21,462 nt of DNA, from contig JAZREJ010000018.1 of NCBI GenBank assembly GCA_045660745.1, positions 1 to 21,462 on the forward strand. Direction: 5' to 3'. A program made the translations under genes and the position numbers. Below, one piece after another: positions 1 through 6,595 of the stretch (position 1 is the stretch's first letter; each line of letters starts with the position of its first letter). This DNA comes from RGIG6353 sp045660745 (lineage in GTDB: Bacteria > Bacillota > Clostridia > Oscillospirales > SIG627). Under the pieces are notes generated by a model. That model was not told the origin of the DNA. It ran no database searches and saw only the letters and a list, made by a program, of their open reading frames with translations.

Positions 1-2
1 AA

Positions 3-101
3 GTTATTTCCGATGCCGTTTATTACTTTAATTACATTAAACCTATTCGTAAATTAAACAGAAAACCGCCTGTTCAATACAGACTTGAACAGGCAGCTTA
101 A
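3..101 (+). pseudogene. C-terminal end of an IS3-family transposase (cut by window edge)
   Basis: An open frame runs from the left edge to a TAA at 99-101 and encodes 32 residues. They contain YYFNYIKPIRKLNRKPPVQYR and end LEQAA, the usual tail of the IS3-family OrfB transposase, just after the rve integrase core (a Tyr/Asn-rich stretch, an R-P/L-R turn and a final PVQYR). The protein would cut and join insertion-sequence ends. The frame has no start here because the rest lies to the left, so I cannot say whether the element is whole or a remnant. A 10-bp inverted repeat (68-77 with 85-94) lies inside these codons. The family call rests on recognising the tail motif in a very short piece. Confidence 0.7.
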
Positions 102-112
102 AATATTCTTTT

Positions 113-140
113 TTGTGTCTACTAACTATTGACTATTTCA
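113..140. mobile_element. Probable right end of the IS3-type element
   Basis: Just after the transposase stop, the DNA from TTTTGTGTC (113 onward) to TATTTCA (about 134-140) has the look of an IS3-group terminal inverted repeat, which normally ends in CA. The left end is outside the window, so the inverted repeat and target duplication cannot be confirmed. The boundary is inference. Confidence 0.35.
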
Positions 141-154
141 CTCATCCGAGTCTT

Positions 155-245
155 GCTTTTTTTATTACACAGGAAATCGCTGTAATACAAAAGCCTTTTT
201 GAAATTTGTAAGCTTTACTGTCGGTTGCCGTATGAGACTTCTTTA
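155..245 (+). repeat. Dispersed intergenic repeat, copy A
   Basis: This stretch shares ordered blocks with 9303-9420: TTTATTAC-(AC/GT)-AGGAAAT, then GTAA(T/C)ACAAAAG, then a TTGAAA...TTGT(A/G)AGC block, then GGTTGCCG or CAGTTGCCGG followed by GACTT. Copy A is shorter, lacking the inner AAATTGC/GCAATTT hairpin arm of copy B. It carries its own small inverted repeat, TATTACA with TGTAATA. Both copies end against the stop codon of a minus-strand gene. Function is unknown. Confidence 0.6.
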
Positions 246-1109
246 TAAAGCTTTAATACATATTCTGTTGTTAAGTATGTTGAATGATATTTTATTTTCA
301 CCTTTAAGATAGGTAAGATAAGCTTTTAGAGTTGCCGAGCATAGTGCATTCTGTTCAAAGGTCATTTCAAGCCCGAGTACTTTGAAAATCTCTGCAAGAA
401 GTGTTTCGACGCTTATAGTGTCAGTGCAAAGAGAAAGAATCATTTCGCAATTCTTTAAAACAGAATCGCGGTTTATTTTTATAAGATCTGACATATCCTC
501 GCATACATCAGCGTGAGACGGAACGAACACCTTTCCTTCAAGAGTTTCAAGCGTTTCAAAGGTTTCAAGCTGACGCTTAATGTCATACATGAAAGCAAGA
601 GGATATTTTTCAAGAGTTGCTTTGCTTGAAAGCGCATCCCCGATAAACACAGTACCGTCGGGCATTTTGTATCCGAGCATATTGAACGAATGTCCAAAAA
701 GGGATATTGCTTCAACCCCTTCGGGTAAAATAAGCTCATCGGGATTTGACGGCTTTGCTAAAAGGAATTTGTGACAAAGCTCATCGGGGGGATATGCTCC
801 GTACAGAAAAGATGGCTCAAGTATAGGGAAGTTGACGAAAGTCTTTTCTATTCCGCTTGAGTAAATCTTACAGCCGGTCTTTTCTTGTAGGAAATTGCAT
901 CCGCCAATATGATCGGCGTGTGAATGAGTGACAAGCACAGCACGAAGTGTGAGTCCCATTTCATCAAGCTTTTTAAGTACTTTTTTAGCGGCATCACGGT
1001 CGTTTCCCGAATCGACAAGATATGCATCGGTGCCTACGCTATAAAGACCGATTTTTGCGGGGCTTGCAAAATATCCCGTGGAGTCTCCGACTTTTATAAA
1101 TTCGTACAT
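243..1109 (-). CDS. Metallo-beta-lactamase-fold hydrolase
   Basis: A 288-residue soluble protein of the metallo-beta-lactamase superfamily, probably a zinc hydrolase of the glyoxalase II-like kind; the substrate cannot be read from sequence. Metal-site motifs are in order: HSHADH at residues 62-67, a third-motif His at 140 (FGHS), Asp158 (FIGDAL) and His199 (PSHAD). The frame opens further upstream, but I take the ATG at 1109-1107. Its A is shared with the TAA of the preceding gene (a TAATG junction), which implies translational coupling and that this is the last gene of the ftsK operon. A GGGAGAAG stretch inside the end of the previous gene can serve as ribosome site. The stop abuts repeat copy A. 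The fold is secure; the reaction is unknown. Confidence 0.85.
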   Translation of the reverse strand: MYEFIKVGDSTGYFASPAKIGLYSVGTDAYLVDSGNDRDAAKKVLKKLDEMGLTLRAVLVTHSHADHIGGCNFLQEKTGCKIYSSGIEKTFVNFPILEPSFLYGAYPPDELCHKFLLAKPSNPDELILPEGVEAISLFGHSFNMLGYKMPDGTVFIGDALSSKATLEKYPLAFMYDIKRQLETFETLETLEGKVFVPSHADVCEDMSDLIKINRDSVLKNCEMILSLCTDTISVETLLAEIFKVLGLEMTFEQNALCSATLKAYLTYLKGENKISFNILNNRICIKAL

Positions 1110-1981
1110 TATTTCTTTTTCTTCTCCCAAAGCTTCAAGTATATTTCATCCTCCTCAGGAAATTCCGCTTCAAACAGAGCAAGCGCATCGGATGCAAGCA
1201 CTGAATCAAAACTCTTGAATGCTGTTGCAAGCGTGAAATAACCGTACTGACGTGCGAGCGACTTGGGGGTCATGCCGTCAGTATCTTCAACGCGAGAGGT
1301 CATAAAATCCTGAGCGGTAGGGAGGTATAAAACAGCATATTTACTTGTTGTGCAAATTGCAAATGCATCGAATTTTTCATCAATAACTTTTGCAAAATCA
1401 AGAGCTGCAGCACAAATGTCACCGCTTGACGACATTTCTTCCGAAAAGTCATCAGTAAATGCAGGAAACCACCCCTTGAATATCTGTCCTTCGGAAAAGT
1501 TTCCCGGAACGATTACTGCCATGCCTGAAGCAAATTCATTGTTTTTCTTGATGATTCGCGCAAATCCTGTGTTGACTTCATCTATCTTGTAGCATGTGGT
1601 CCAATGATGCATGGTATCGGGATAAAGACAGTTGAGTGTGGAGGAAATCTCCGGTTTATCTATTTTCTTCGCAGTTTCGAAAAGTACGGGTGGTATTTTT
1701 TCTCTGTAGACCTTAAGGTAGGCGAGAAGAGCCCTTTTTTTCAACGAAAACGAGTAGAAGAAGGTTGAAGTGTAGGTTATAAGAAAGAATATAATAACAC
1801 CGATTATGCCGAGTGCAAAGTATCCGAGTACCGTCATAGCAATACAAGATACAAAAGAGACGATGGTGAGTCTTTTTGAAAGACTTTTGTCTGCTTTTTT
1901 AATGTCGACGCCTGTTTTGTGGAGTGAGGCAAACTCTTCGCTTTTAAAAATCGAACTGAATTTTTCTTTTATATTTTCCAT
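1109..1981 (-). CDS. Unknown protein with two N-terminal membrane helices
   Basis: A 290-residue protein I do not recognise. After a charged, lysine-rich first 37 residues there are two hydrophobic helices (about 38-58 and 60-78) joined by a tight glycine turn, then a soluble domain of about 200 residues ending in EKKKK. This is the layout of a small membrane-anchored cytoplasmic-domain protein. It resembles the general architecture of DUF3137-type proteins, but I saw no motif that proves this. No signal peptide or catalytic motif is visible. It starts 2 nt after the ftsK stop and overlaps the hydrolase start by one base, so it is the middle gene of a coupled operon. Co-transcription suggests, but does not show, a role near the envelope or division site. 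Confidence 0.75.
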   Translation of the reverse strand: MENIKEKFSSIFKSEEFASLHKTGVDIKKADKSLSKRLTIVSFVSCIAMTVLGYFALGIIGVIIFFLITYTSTFFYSFSLKKRALLAYLKVYREKIPPVLFETAKKIDKPEISSTLNCLYPDTMHHWTTCYKIDEVNTGFARIIKKNNEFASGMAVIVPGNFSEGQIFKGWFPAFTDDFSEEMSSSGDICAAALDFAKVIDEKFDAFAICTTSKYAVLYLPTAQDFMTSRVEDTDGMTPKSLARQYGYFTLATAFKSFDSVLASDALALFEAEFPEEDEIYLKLWEKKKK

Positions 1982-1983
1982 AG

Positions 1984-4557
1984 TTATTCTTCCGAATTTG
2001 TAATCATTTCTAAGTATTTTTCACGTGATATGAGGACTGTTCTCGGCTTTGAACCTGCAAATTCACTTACAACTCCGAGAGCTTCCATTTTGTCGATAAG
2101 ACGGGCGGCTCTGGCATAGCCGAGCTTTAAACGTCTTTGCAGCATTGAGGTGGAGATAGTACCGCTGTCAAGCGCAATTTCAATTGCAGGTTTGAGCATT
2201 GCATCAGATGTGAGAGAAAGCTCCCCGTCATCCTCATCGTCCTCGTCAAGAGAGGCTTTAGCCCGTCCCTTGTCAGCGCATCTCTCGGCCTCTCTCTCGA
2301 TTCCTTCGATAACCTCGTCACTGTAGGATGAACCACCGTTACCCTTAAGGAAGTCTATGATGTCCTCAATCTCTCCGTCACTGACGTAAGAGCCCTGTAC
2401 ACGAGTCGGAGTCATTGCACCAACAGGAGCGTAAAGCATATCGCCTTGGCCTACAAGCTTTTCGGCACCTGCAACGTCGAGTATTGTCTTTGAGTCTACC
2501 TGAGAGGCAACAGTAAATGCGATACGTGAGGGTACGTTTGCTTTGATAAGACCTGTGATAACGTCAACAGATGGACGCTGAGTACCGATAACAAGATGCA
2601 TTCCCGCAGCTCTTGCTTTTTGTGCGATACGGCATATGGAGGATTCTACGTTGTCTCGCGCCATCATCATAAGGTCAGCAAGCTCGTCTATAACAATAAC
2701 GATTCTCGGGAGTGTTTCGCGGTCTTCCTCAAGTCTTGCAACGTCATTGTATGATCTAATGTCGCGAACTCCGACCTCCTCAATAAGAGCAAAGCGGCGT
2801 TCCATTTCGCCGACCGCCCAGGCAAGTGCACCCGCCGCCTTTTTGGGGTCACTGACAACGGGTACCATCAAATGAGGTATTCCATTGTAAACTCCCAGCT
2901 CGATCTTTTTGGGGTCGATCAGGATGAATTTTACATCATCAGGAGTAGATTTGTAAAGAATACTGACAAGTAAACTGTTTATACAAACTGATTTACCTGA
3001 TCCTGTGGTACCTGCAATAAGTATGTGAGGCATTTTTGCAATGTCACAGTAAACGGGGTTTCCTGCAACATCTACGCCAAGACACGTGGTGAGCTGACTC
3101 TTGGAATCGCCAAAGGACTTTGCTTCAATAAGCTCACGTATGTTTACTATGGATTTGTTTTTGTTAGGCACCTCAATACCAACTGCTGCTTTACCCGGAA
3201 TCGGAGCTTCAATACGTACGCCCTTTGAAGCAAGGTTTAAGGCGATATCGTCTGAAAGGTTTCTTATATTACGCACCTTTACACCAACTTCAGGCTGAAG
3301 CTCGTAGCGTGTTACAGTGGGTCCCTTTGCAACGTTGATTATTTTTGTTTTTACATTAAAGCTTGCAAGTGTTTCAACCAGTTTTTTTGCCGTTGCCTCA
3401 TATTCCTGTGTCATGGCGGTGGAAATGCCTTCACCGCGTTTTAAAAGTTCAACAGGAGGGAATCGGTAAGGTTCCTCTTCTGTCTCATTTTCAACAAAGT
3501 CGATGGTGCTCTTGGTTTCCTCAAAATCAGGCTCGTCATCTTCAAGCTCAAGCTCCGAGGAAATCACATCCTGAGCATTACTTGATTCTTCTTCGATACT
3601 CTCATCAAGGTTTTCTTTTTCATTTGTTCCGTCCCCGAGAAAAATTTTCTCAAGCTTGCTTCTTTTTTCGGATATTTCGGCAATCTCGGTGTCCGTTATA
3701 TCCTTTTCCTCCTCGGGAAGTTCCTCTATGAATTCTTCTCTTGAAGCTACCTCTTCTTCAACGTTGAATTCCGGTTCTTCTTCCTCAAGCGGTATTTCGT
3801 CGAACTCTACCTGCTTATGACGTTTTGACGGTACCGTAACAGGAGGCTCCTTTGATGTTTCCACAGCTTTTTCTTCTTCAAGATCTCTGGTTTTAAAGTA
3901 TTCTCTACGCTCTTCTTTTCTCGCCTTGACCTCTTCTCTCTTTGCTCGTACCTTGCGTGCAAGGTATCTGAGTAGATCGAGAGGAGTTTTTGATACTAAG
4001 AAAGGTGCTATCATAAAAAGCGCAATTGACATCAAAATTATTGTGAAGGGTTTGCCGATAATGGGACAGAATATGTTAGAGAAAAATCCGCCAATCAAGC
4101 TGTTTGTTGTAAGGTCTCCGTTTTTGTTGTATGCAAGTGTGTAATGCTCAAAGGAAAGCACTTCTTTTATTTCGCACTTGATTGAAGACAGAAGACATGC
4201 GAATACGCAGATGAAAGCAAAGGAGAGCCACCAGTTGATAAAAGGATAACGCGATATTGCTTCTGTGCGGAATTTTACAGCTCTTATAATAAGTAAAAAC
4301 GGGATAAGATAGGCTCCGTAGGAAAAGAGTCCACCAAAGAATTTCTTCAAAGCGACTCCCAGCCATCCCGAAAGGGAAGGTAAAAACATACCGAAAAGCA
4401 GAAATACACCCAAAAGTCCCAATATCCAGGGAACTATTTGAAGGCTGAGCTCGCTCGGAGGCGTGTAAGCGGAAGATTTCTTTTCGCTTTTGTTATTCAC
4501 TTTTACCGGCAAGCTTTTATTCTCTTTCTTATTCTTTTCGTTTTTTTGTTTGTTCAT
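1984..4557 (-). CDS. ftsK: DNA translocase FtsK/SpoIIIE
   Basis: An 857-residue septal DNA pump that moves chromosome DNA through the closing division or sporulation septum using ATP. Order from the N-terminus: a lysine-rich cytoplasmic tail, about four to five membrane helices (roughly 40-195), an acidic Glu-rich linker (about 220-365), the motor alpha and beta domains with Walker A GTTGSGKS (about 516-523) and Walker B VIVIDEL (about 620-626) and the GTQRPSVDVITGLIKANVPSR block, then a winged-helix gamma domain (about 785-850; LQRRLKLGYARAARLID) that reads the polar KOPS/SRS DNA motif. Length and layout fit the family. The frame could open at a TTG (4569), but I prefer the ATG at 4557; the GG-rich stretch AAAGGTTGGATGG sits just before it. 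Sequence cannot separate FtsK from SpoIIIE usage, as many Clostridia have one protein of this type. First gene of a three-gene operon. Confidence 0.96.
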   Translation of the reverse strand: MNKQKNEKNKKENKSLPVKVNNKSEKKSSAYTPPSELSLQIVPWILGLLGVFLLFGMFLPSLSGWLGVALKKFFGGLFSYGAYLIPFLLIIRAVKFRTEAISRYPFINWWLSFAFICVFACLLSSIKCEIKEVLSFEHYTLAYNKNGDLTTNSLIGGFFSNIFCPIIGKPFTIILMSIALFMIAPFLVSKTPLDLLRYLARKVRAKREEVKARKEERREYFKTRDLEEEKAVETSKEPPVTVPSKRHKQVEFDEIPLEEEEPEFNVEEEVASREEFIEELPEEEKDITDTEIAEISEKRSKLEKIFLGDGTNEKENLDESIEEESSNAQDVISSELELEDDEPDFEETKSTIDFVENETEEEPYRFPPVELLKRGEGISTAMTQEYEATAKKLVETLASFNVKTKIINVAKGPTVTRYELQPEVGVKVRNIRNLSDDIALNLASKGVRIEAPIPGKAAVGIEVPNKNKSIVNIRELIEAKSFGDSKSQLTTCLGVDVAGNPVYCDIAKMPHILIAGTTGSGKSVCINSLLVSILYKSTPDDVKFILIDPKKIELGVYNGIPHLMVPVVSDPKKAAGALAWAVGEMERRFALIEEVGVRDIRSYNDVARLEEDRETLPRIVIVIDELADLMMMARDNVESSICRIAQKARAAGMHLVIGTQRPSVDVITGLIKANVPSRIAFTVASQVDSKTILDVAGAEKLVGQGDMLYAPVGAMTPTRVQGSYVSDGEIEDIIDFLKGNGGSSYSDEVIEGIEREAERCADKGRAKASLDEDDEDDGELSLTSDAMLKPAIEIALDSGTISTSMLQRRLKLGYARAARLIDKMEALGVVSEFAGSKPRTVLISREKYLEMITNSEE

Positions 4558-4613
4558 ATATCCATCCAACCTTTGTAGATTTTTGAGCAGATTAATAATT
4601 AAATAATATAAAT

Positions 4614-4642
4614 ATTATACTAAATTATGAAGGATATGTCAA
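4614..4642 (-). promoter_or_regulatory. Consensus sigma-A promoter of the ftsK operon
   Basis: On the minus strand TTGACA (4642-4637) and TATAAT (4619-4614) are separated by exactly 17 bases, a perfect match to the vegetative promoter. Transcription would begin near 4607, giving a leader of about 50 nt before the ATG at 4557. A strong constitutive promoter suits a housekeeping division gene. Confidence 0.9.
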
Positions 4643-4723
4643 CCAAAAAGATTGTTAAAACATTAAACGAATTTACGCGAATAAAAAACTTTTCAAAAAA
4701 CGAAATATATTTTTAAAAAACTG

Positions 4724-4752
4724 TTGACAAATTCATTTTGGTATGATATAAT
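4724..4752 (+). promoter_or_regulatory. Consensus extended -10 promoter of the tRNA operon
   Basis: TTGACA (4724-4729), a 17-base spacer and TATAAT (4747-4752), with TGA directly before the -10 box (extended -10). This is as close to ideal sigma-A as possible and fits a stable-RNA operon. The expected transcript start is near 4759. Confidence 0.93.
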
Positions 4753-4758
4753 ACAACA

Positions 4759-4779
4759 CGTTGCGGAAGGCACGCAACG
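4759..4779 (+). other. Leader hairpin before tRNA-Thr
   Basis: CGTTGCG (4759-4765) pairs perfectly with CGCAACG (4773-4779) around a 7-nt loop. It would begin at or next to the predicted transcript start and lies 15 nt upstream of the mature tRNA 5' end. It may protect the precursor or help 5' processing. Function is inferred. Confidence 0.6.
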
Positions 4780-4794
4780 CTGGAATGAATACTT

Positions 4795-4869
4795 GCTGGT
4801 GTGGCTCAATGGCAGAGCAGCTGATTTGTAATCAGCAGGTTGGGGGTTCGACTCCCTTCACCAGCTCCA
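4795..4869 (+). tRNA. tRNA-Thr (anticodon TGT)
   Basis: The acceptor arms GCTGGTG (4795-4801) and CACCAGC (4859-4865) pair over 7 bp, followed by discriminator T and an encoded CCA (4867-4869). The anticodon stem GCTGA/TCAGC encloses loop TTTGTAA, giving anticodon TGT, which reads ACA (Thr). The T arm has GGTTCGACTCC. The full cloverleaf is intact. Confidence 0.95.
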
Positions 4870-4875
4870 ATATTT

Positions 4876-4959
4876 GGGAGCGTTCCCGAGTGGCCAAAGG
4901 GGGCAGACTGTAAATCTGTTGCGTAAGCTTCGGTGGTCCGAATCCACCCGCTCCCACCA
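4876..4959 (+). tRNA. tRNA-Tyr (anticodon GTA)
   Basis: Acceptor arms GGGAGCG (4876-4882) and CGCTCCC (4949-4955) are followed by discriminator A and encoded CCA (4957-4959). The anticodon arm GCAGA/TCTGT encloses CTGTAAA, anticodon GTA. At 84 nt with a long variable arm it is a class II tRNA, as expected for bacterial tRNA-Tyr. It lies 6 nt after tRNA-Thr in the same transcript. Confidence 0.95.
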
Positions 4960-4960
4960 A

Positions 4961-4992
4961 AAATCGACAGGTTTCGACCTGTCGATTTTTTA
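4961..4992 (+). terminator. Rho-independent terminator of the tRNA operon
   Basis: AAATCGACAGGT (4961-4972) and ACCTGTCGATTT (4977-4988) form a perfect 12-bp stem closed by a TTCG loop, with a run of T to about 4991. It begins 1 nt after the CCA of tRNA-Tyr. Confidence 0.93.
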
Positions 4993-4993
4993 T

Positions 4994-5118
4994 CCATTGC
5001 GAAAGCAATGGTATATCATCGCCGTAGGTGTATATCATCAGCCGCAGGCGGTATTTTGCTTTCGCAATGATGATATACAAGGCTTTGCCTTGATTTGTAC
5101 GAGAGTTCGAATCCGTAC
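4994..5118. repeat. Palindromic repeat module downstream of the tRNA genes
   Basis: A mosaic of short palindromes: CCATTGC-GAAA-GCAATGG (4994-5011); two TATATCATC blocks (5012-5020, 5031-5039), the reverse complement of GATGATATA (5069-5077); GCCGTAGGTG and GCCGCAGGCGG cores between them; CAAGGC-TTT-GCCTTG (5078-5092); and GTACG/CGTAC (5097-5101, 5114-5118). CATTGCGAAAGCA (4995-5007) is also perfectly complementary to TGCTTTCGCAATG (5057-5069), so the module can fold in two ways. From memory, similar TATATCATC/GATGATATA mosaics are common in gut Clostridia next to tRNA genes. Reading frames across it look like by-products of the palindromes, not genes. Confidence 0.75.
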
Positions 5119-5158
5119 GAAAAACTCCCAAAAACATTTTTTGTATCCCGCATCCGGA

Positions 5159-5190
5159 AAAACCGACTTGTTTCGACAAGTCGGTTTTTA
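5159..5190 (+). terminator. Second TTCG-loop terminator-like hairpin
   Basis: AAAACCGACTTGT (5159-5171) pairs with ACAAGTCGGTTTT (5176-5188) around TTCG, followed by more T. It copies the design of the terminator at 4961-4992 but has no gene directly before it, only the repeat module. It marks the far edge of that module. Confidence 0.8.
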
Positions 5191-5409
5191 TTTTTGAAAG
5201 TTCAGTTTTATAAAAACAGAATGCTGTTTTGCGCGCTGAGTTTAAAAGCTTTGCACCAAAGTATGGGTGTACTACATATTTTCACTTATCCCGAATATTT
5301 GTAATCCCCGATAAGCGTCTACTGCAATTACTGAAATTCGGTTATTTTTTCGATATGTAAAATATCAATTCTAGCTTTTTGAAGGGGGATTATTTGTTAT
5401 CTTTGTGTA
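5191..5409. other. Gene-free spacer before the TRAP operators
   Basis: About 220 bases of AT-rich DNA without a convincing gene. I see small inverted repeats, for example CTTATC (5285-5290) with GATAAG (5310-5315) and GATAT/ATATC near 5352. A TAATCCCC...GTCTAC stretch (5301-5323) faintly recalls the purine riboswitch core, but the required P2 and P3 pairings are not there. Confidence 0.5.
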
Positions 5410-5421
5410 ATTGTATACAAT
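5410..5421. promoter_or_regulatory. Palindromic operator 1 (ATTGTATACAAT)
   Basis: A perfect 12-base palindrome, repeated identically 33 bp downstream. TTGTATACAA fits the T-n-GT-n-AC-n-A operator style of FadR/FCD-type GntR regulators, which often control TRAP and uronate genes. The regulator itself is not in the window. The palindromes are seen; the regulator family is inference. Confidence 0.7.
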
Positions 5422-5440
5422 ACACACCTGTACTTTTGTA

Positions 5441-5456
5441 TAATTGTATACAATTA
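5441..5456. promoter_or_regulatory. Palindromic operator 2 (TAATTGTATACAATTA)
   Basis: A 16-base perfect palindrome containing the same 12-base core (5443-5454) as operator 1. The centres are 33 bp apart, about three helical turns, so both sites face the same side of DNA and could hold two dimers together. It sits about 65 bp before the predicted transcript start. A TATAAT at 5439-5444 overlaps it, so a second, directly occluded promoter is possible. Confidence 0.72.
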
Positions 5457-5478
5457 TTTGGAAAGTGTTGAAAAAGAC

Positions 5479-5507
5479 TTGCAAAATTGATGCTTTTTTA
5501 TTATAAT
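5479..5507 (+). promoter_or_regulatory. Promoter of the TAXI-TRAP operon
   Basis: TTGCAA (5479-5484), 17 bases, TATAAT (5502-5507). The transcript start should be near 5514, leaving a leader of about 40 nt to the ATG. The two operators lie upstream at about -98 and -65, which suits activation or looping more than simple blocking. Confidence 0.75.
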
Positions 5508-5555
5508 ATGTACATATTTATAAAAAATCGGATTTATCCAAAAGGAGGACTATTT

Positions 5556-6512
5556 ATGAAACGCATACTTTCAGTTTTAATTCTTTTGACTCTCGTTGCT
5601 TTTGCACTCATTTCTTGCTCAAGCGGCACGACAATGACAATGGGAACAGGTGGTACTCAGGGTACCTATTATGCATACGGTGCAGTTCTTGGCACTCAGA
5701 TTAAGAACGTTACCGACATTTCCGTTAATGCAGTATCTACCGACGGCTCTAAGGCAAACATTCTCGGTATTGATGAGGGTGACTATCAGCTCGGTACAGT
5801 TCAGTCCGACGTTATGTCATATGCTTACGAAGGAACCCGCTCCTTTGAGACAGAAGGAAAAATTGATTCCTTCCGTGTTATCGGAGGCCTTTATGCTGAG
5901 GCAGTTCAGCTTATAACTATGGATCCTTCCATCAAGAGCGTTGCCGATCTTGCAGGTAAGAAGGTTTCTATCGGTGCTCCCGCATCCGGTGTTTACTTTA
6001 ACGCTATAGATATTCTTTCAGCAGCAGGACTTACTGAAAACGACATTCAGCCTCAGTATCAGTCCTTCGGTGATTCTGCCGATGCTCTCAAGGACGGAAA
6101 GATTGATGCGGCATTTATTGTTGCAGGCGCACCTACTCCCGCTATTCAGGAGCTTACCACAACAAACGATGCATATCTTGTTCCCATTGACGGCGAGATT
6201 GCAGAAAAGCTCATGGCTGAATCTGAATTCTACACAACCTACAACATTCCTGCAGGCACCTACAAGGGTCAGACAGAGGACGTTACTACAGTAACCGTTA
6301 AGGCAACTCTTATCGTTTCCACCTCTGCTTCCGAGGATAACGTTTATGAGATCACCAAGGCTATCTTTGATAACGCTGAAAAGATAACCGCTTCACACGC
6401 TAAGGGTGCTGAACTTTCTCTTGAAAACGCTACAGAGGGTATGACCGTTCCCTTCCACAAGGGTGCTGCAAAGTATTTTGCTGAAAAGGGTATCACTGTA
6501 GAGTCTAAGTAA
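5556..6512 (+). CDS. TAXI-family TRAP transporter solute-binding lipoprotein
   Basis: A 318-residue extracellular substrate-binding protein of a tripartite ATP-independent periplasmic-type (TRAP) transporter, TAXI subclass. The N-terminus has a Lys-Arg start, a hydrophobic stretch and lipobox LISC with the acylated Cys at residue 21, so in this Gram-positive-type cell it would be anchored to the outer face of the membrane. The TAXI signature GTGGTQGTYYAYG follows at once, and later blocks (VADLAGKKVSIGAPASG, QYQSFGDSADALKDGKIDAAF, and KGAAKYFAEKGI near the C-terminus) are typical. I chose the ATG at 5556 because AGGAGG (5543-5548) lies 7 nt before it and the signal peptide begins there; the longer frame from 5487 would put charged residues ahead and begin upstream of the predicted transcript. 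The ligand cannot be told; studied TAXI proteins bind small carboxylates or amino acids. The permease follows 83 nt downstream. Confidence 0.93.
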   Translation: MKRILSVLILLTLVAFALISCSSGTTMTMGTGGTQGTYYAYGAVLGTQIKNVTDISVNAVSTDGSKANILGIDEGDYQLGTVQSDVMSYAYEGTRSFETEGKIDSFRVIGGLYAEAVQLITMDPSIKSVADLAGKKVSIGAPASGVYFNAIDILSAAGLTENDIQPQYQSFGDSADALKDGKIDAAFIVAGAPTPAIQELTTTNDAYLVPIDGEIAEKLMAESEFYTTYNIPAGTYKGQTEDVTTVTVKATLIVSTSASEDNVYEITKAIFDNAEKITASHAKGAELSLENATEGMTVPFHKGAAKYFAEKGITVESK

Positions 6513-6533
6513 GATTTTTAAAGCTTTTCCTTT

Positions 6534-6565
6534 GATTGGCTACGGCTTTGAAGCGGTAGCCAATC
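6534..6565 (+). promoter_or_regulatory. Intercistronic hairpin between binding protein and permease
   Basis: GATTGGCTAC (6534-6543) and GTAGCCAATC (6556-6565) pair perfectly, and the interior GCTT/AAGC extends the stem across one mismatch. No T run follows, so it is not a simple terminator. In operons where a binding protein is needed in excess of its permease, such hairpins commonly protect the 3' end of the first cistron. That role here is inference. Confidence 0.65.
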
Positions 6566-6595
6566 TTCTTGTGTAATTTCATTTTAGGAGGACCC

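Noticed and set aside
68..94. Inverted repeat as terminator of the MBL-hydrolase gene
   Set aside because: It lies inside the transposase reading frame, 150 bp past the gene, with only a short T run on the minus strand.
5097..5125. Possible tRNA remnant (GAGTTCGAATCC resembles a T arm)
   Set aside because: The flanking 5-bp stem does not pair and no acceptor or anticodon arm is present.
4806..5304. Several open frames of 60-115 codons on both strands across the tRNA and repeat region
   Set aside because: They run straight through two intact tRNA genes, two terminators and palindromes, lack ribosome sites and show no protein family.
5285..5330. Purine-riboswitch-like echo (TAATCCCC...GTCTAC)
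   Set aside because: The P2 and P3 helices and the second core strand are missing, and the downstream gene is a TRAP binding protein.
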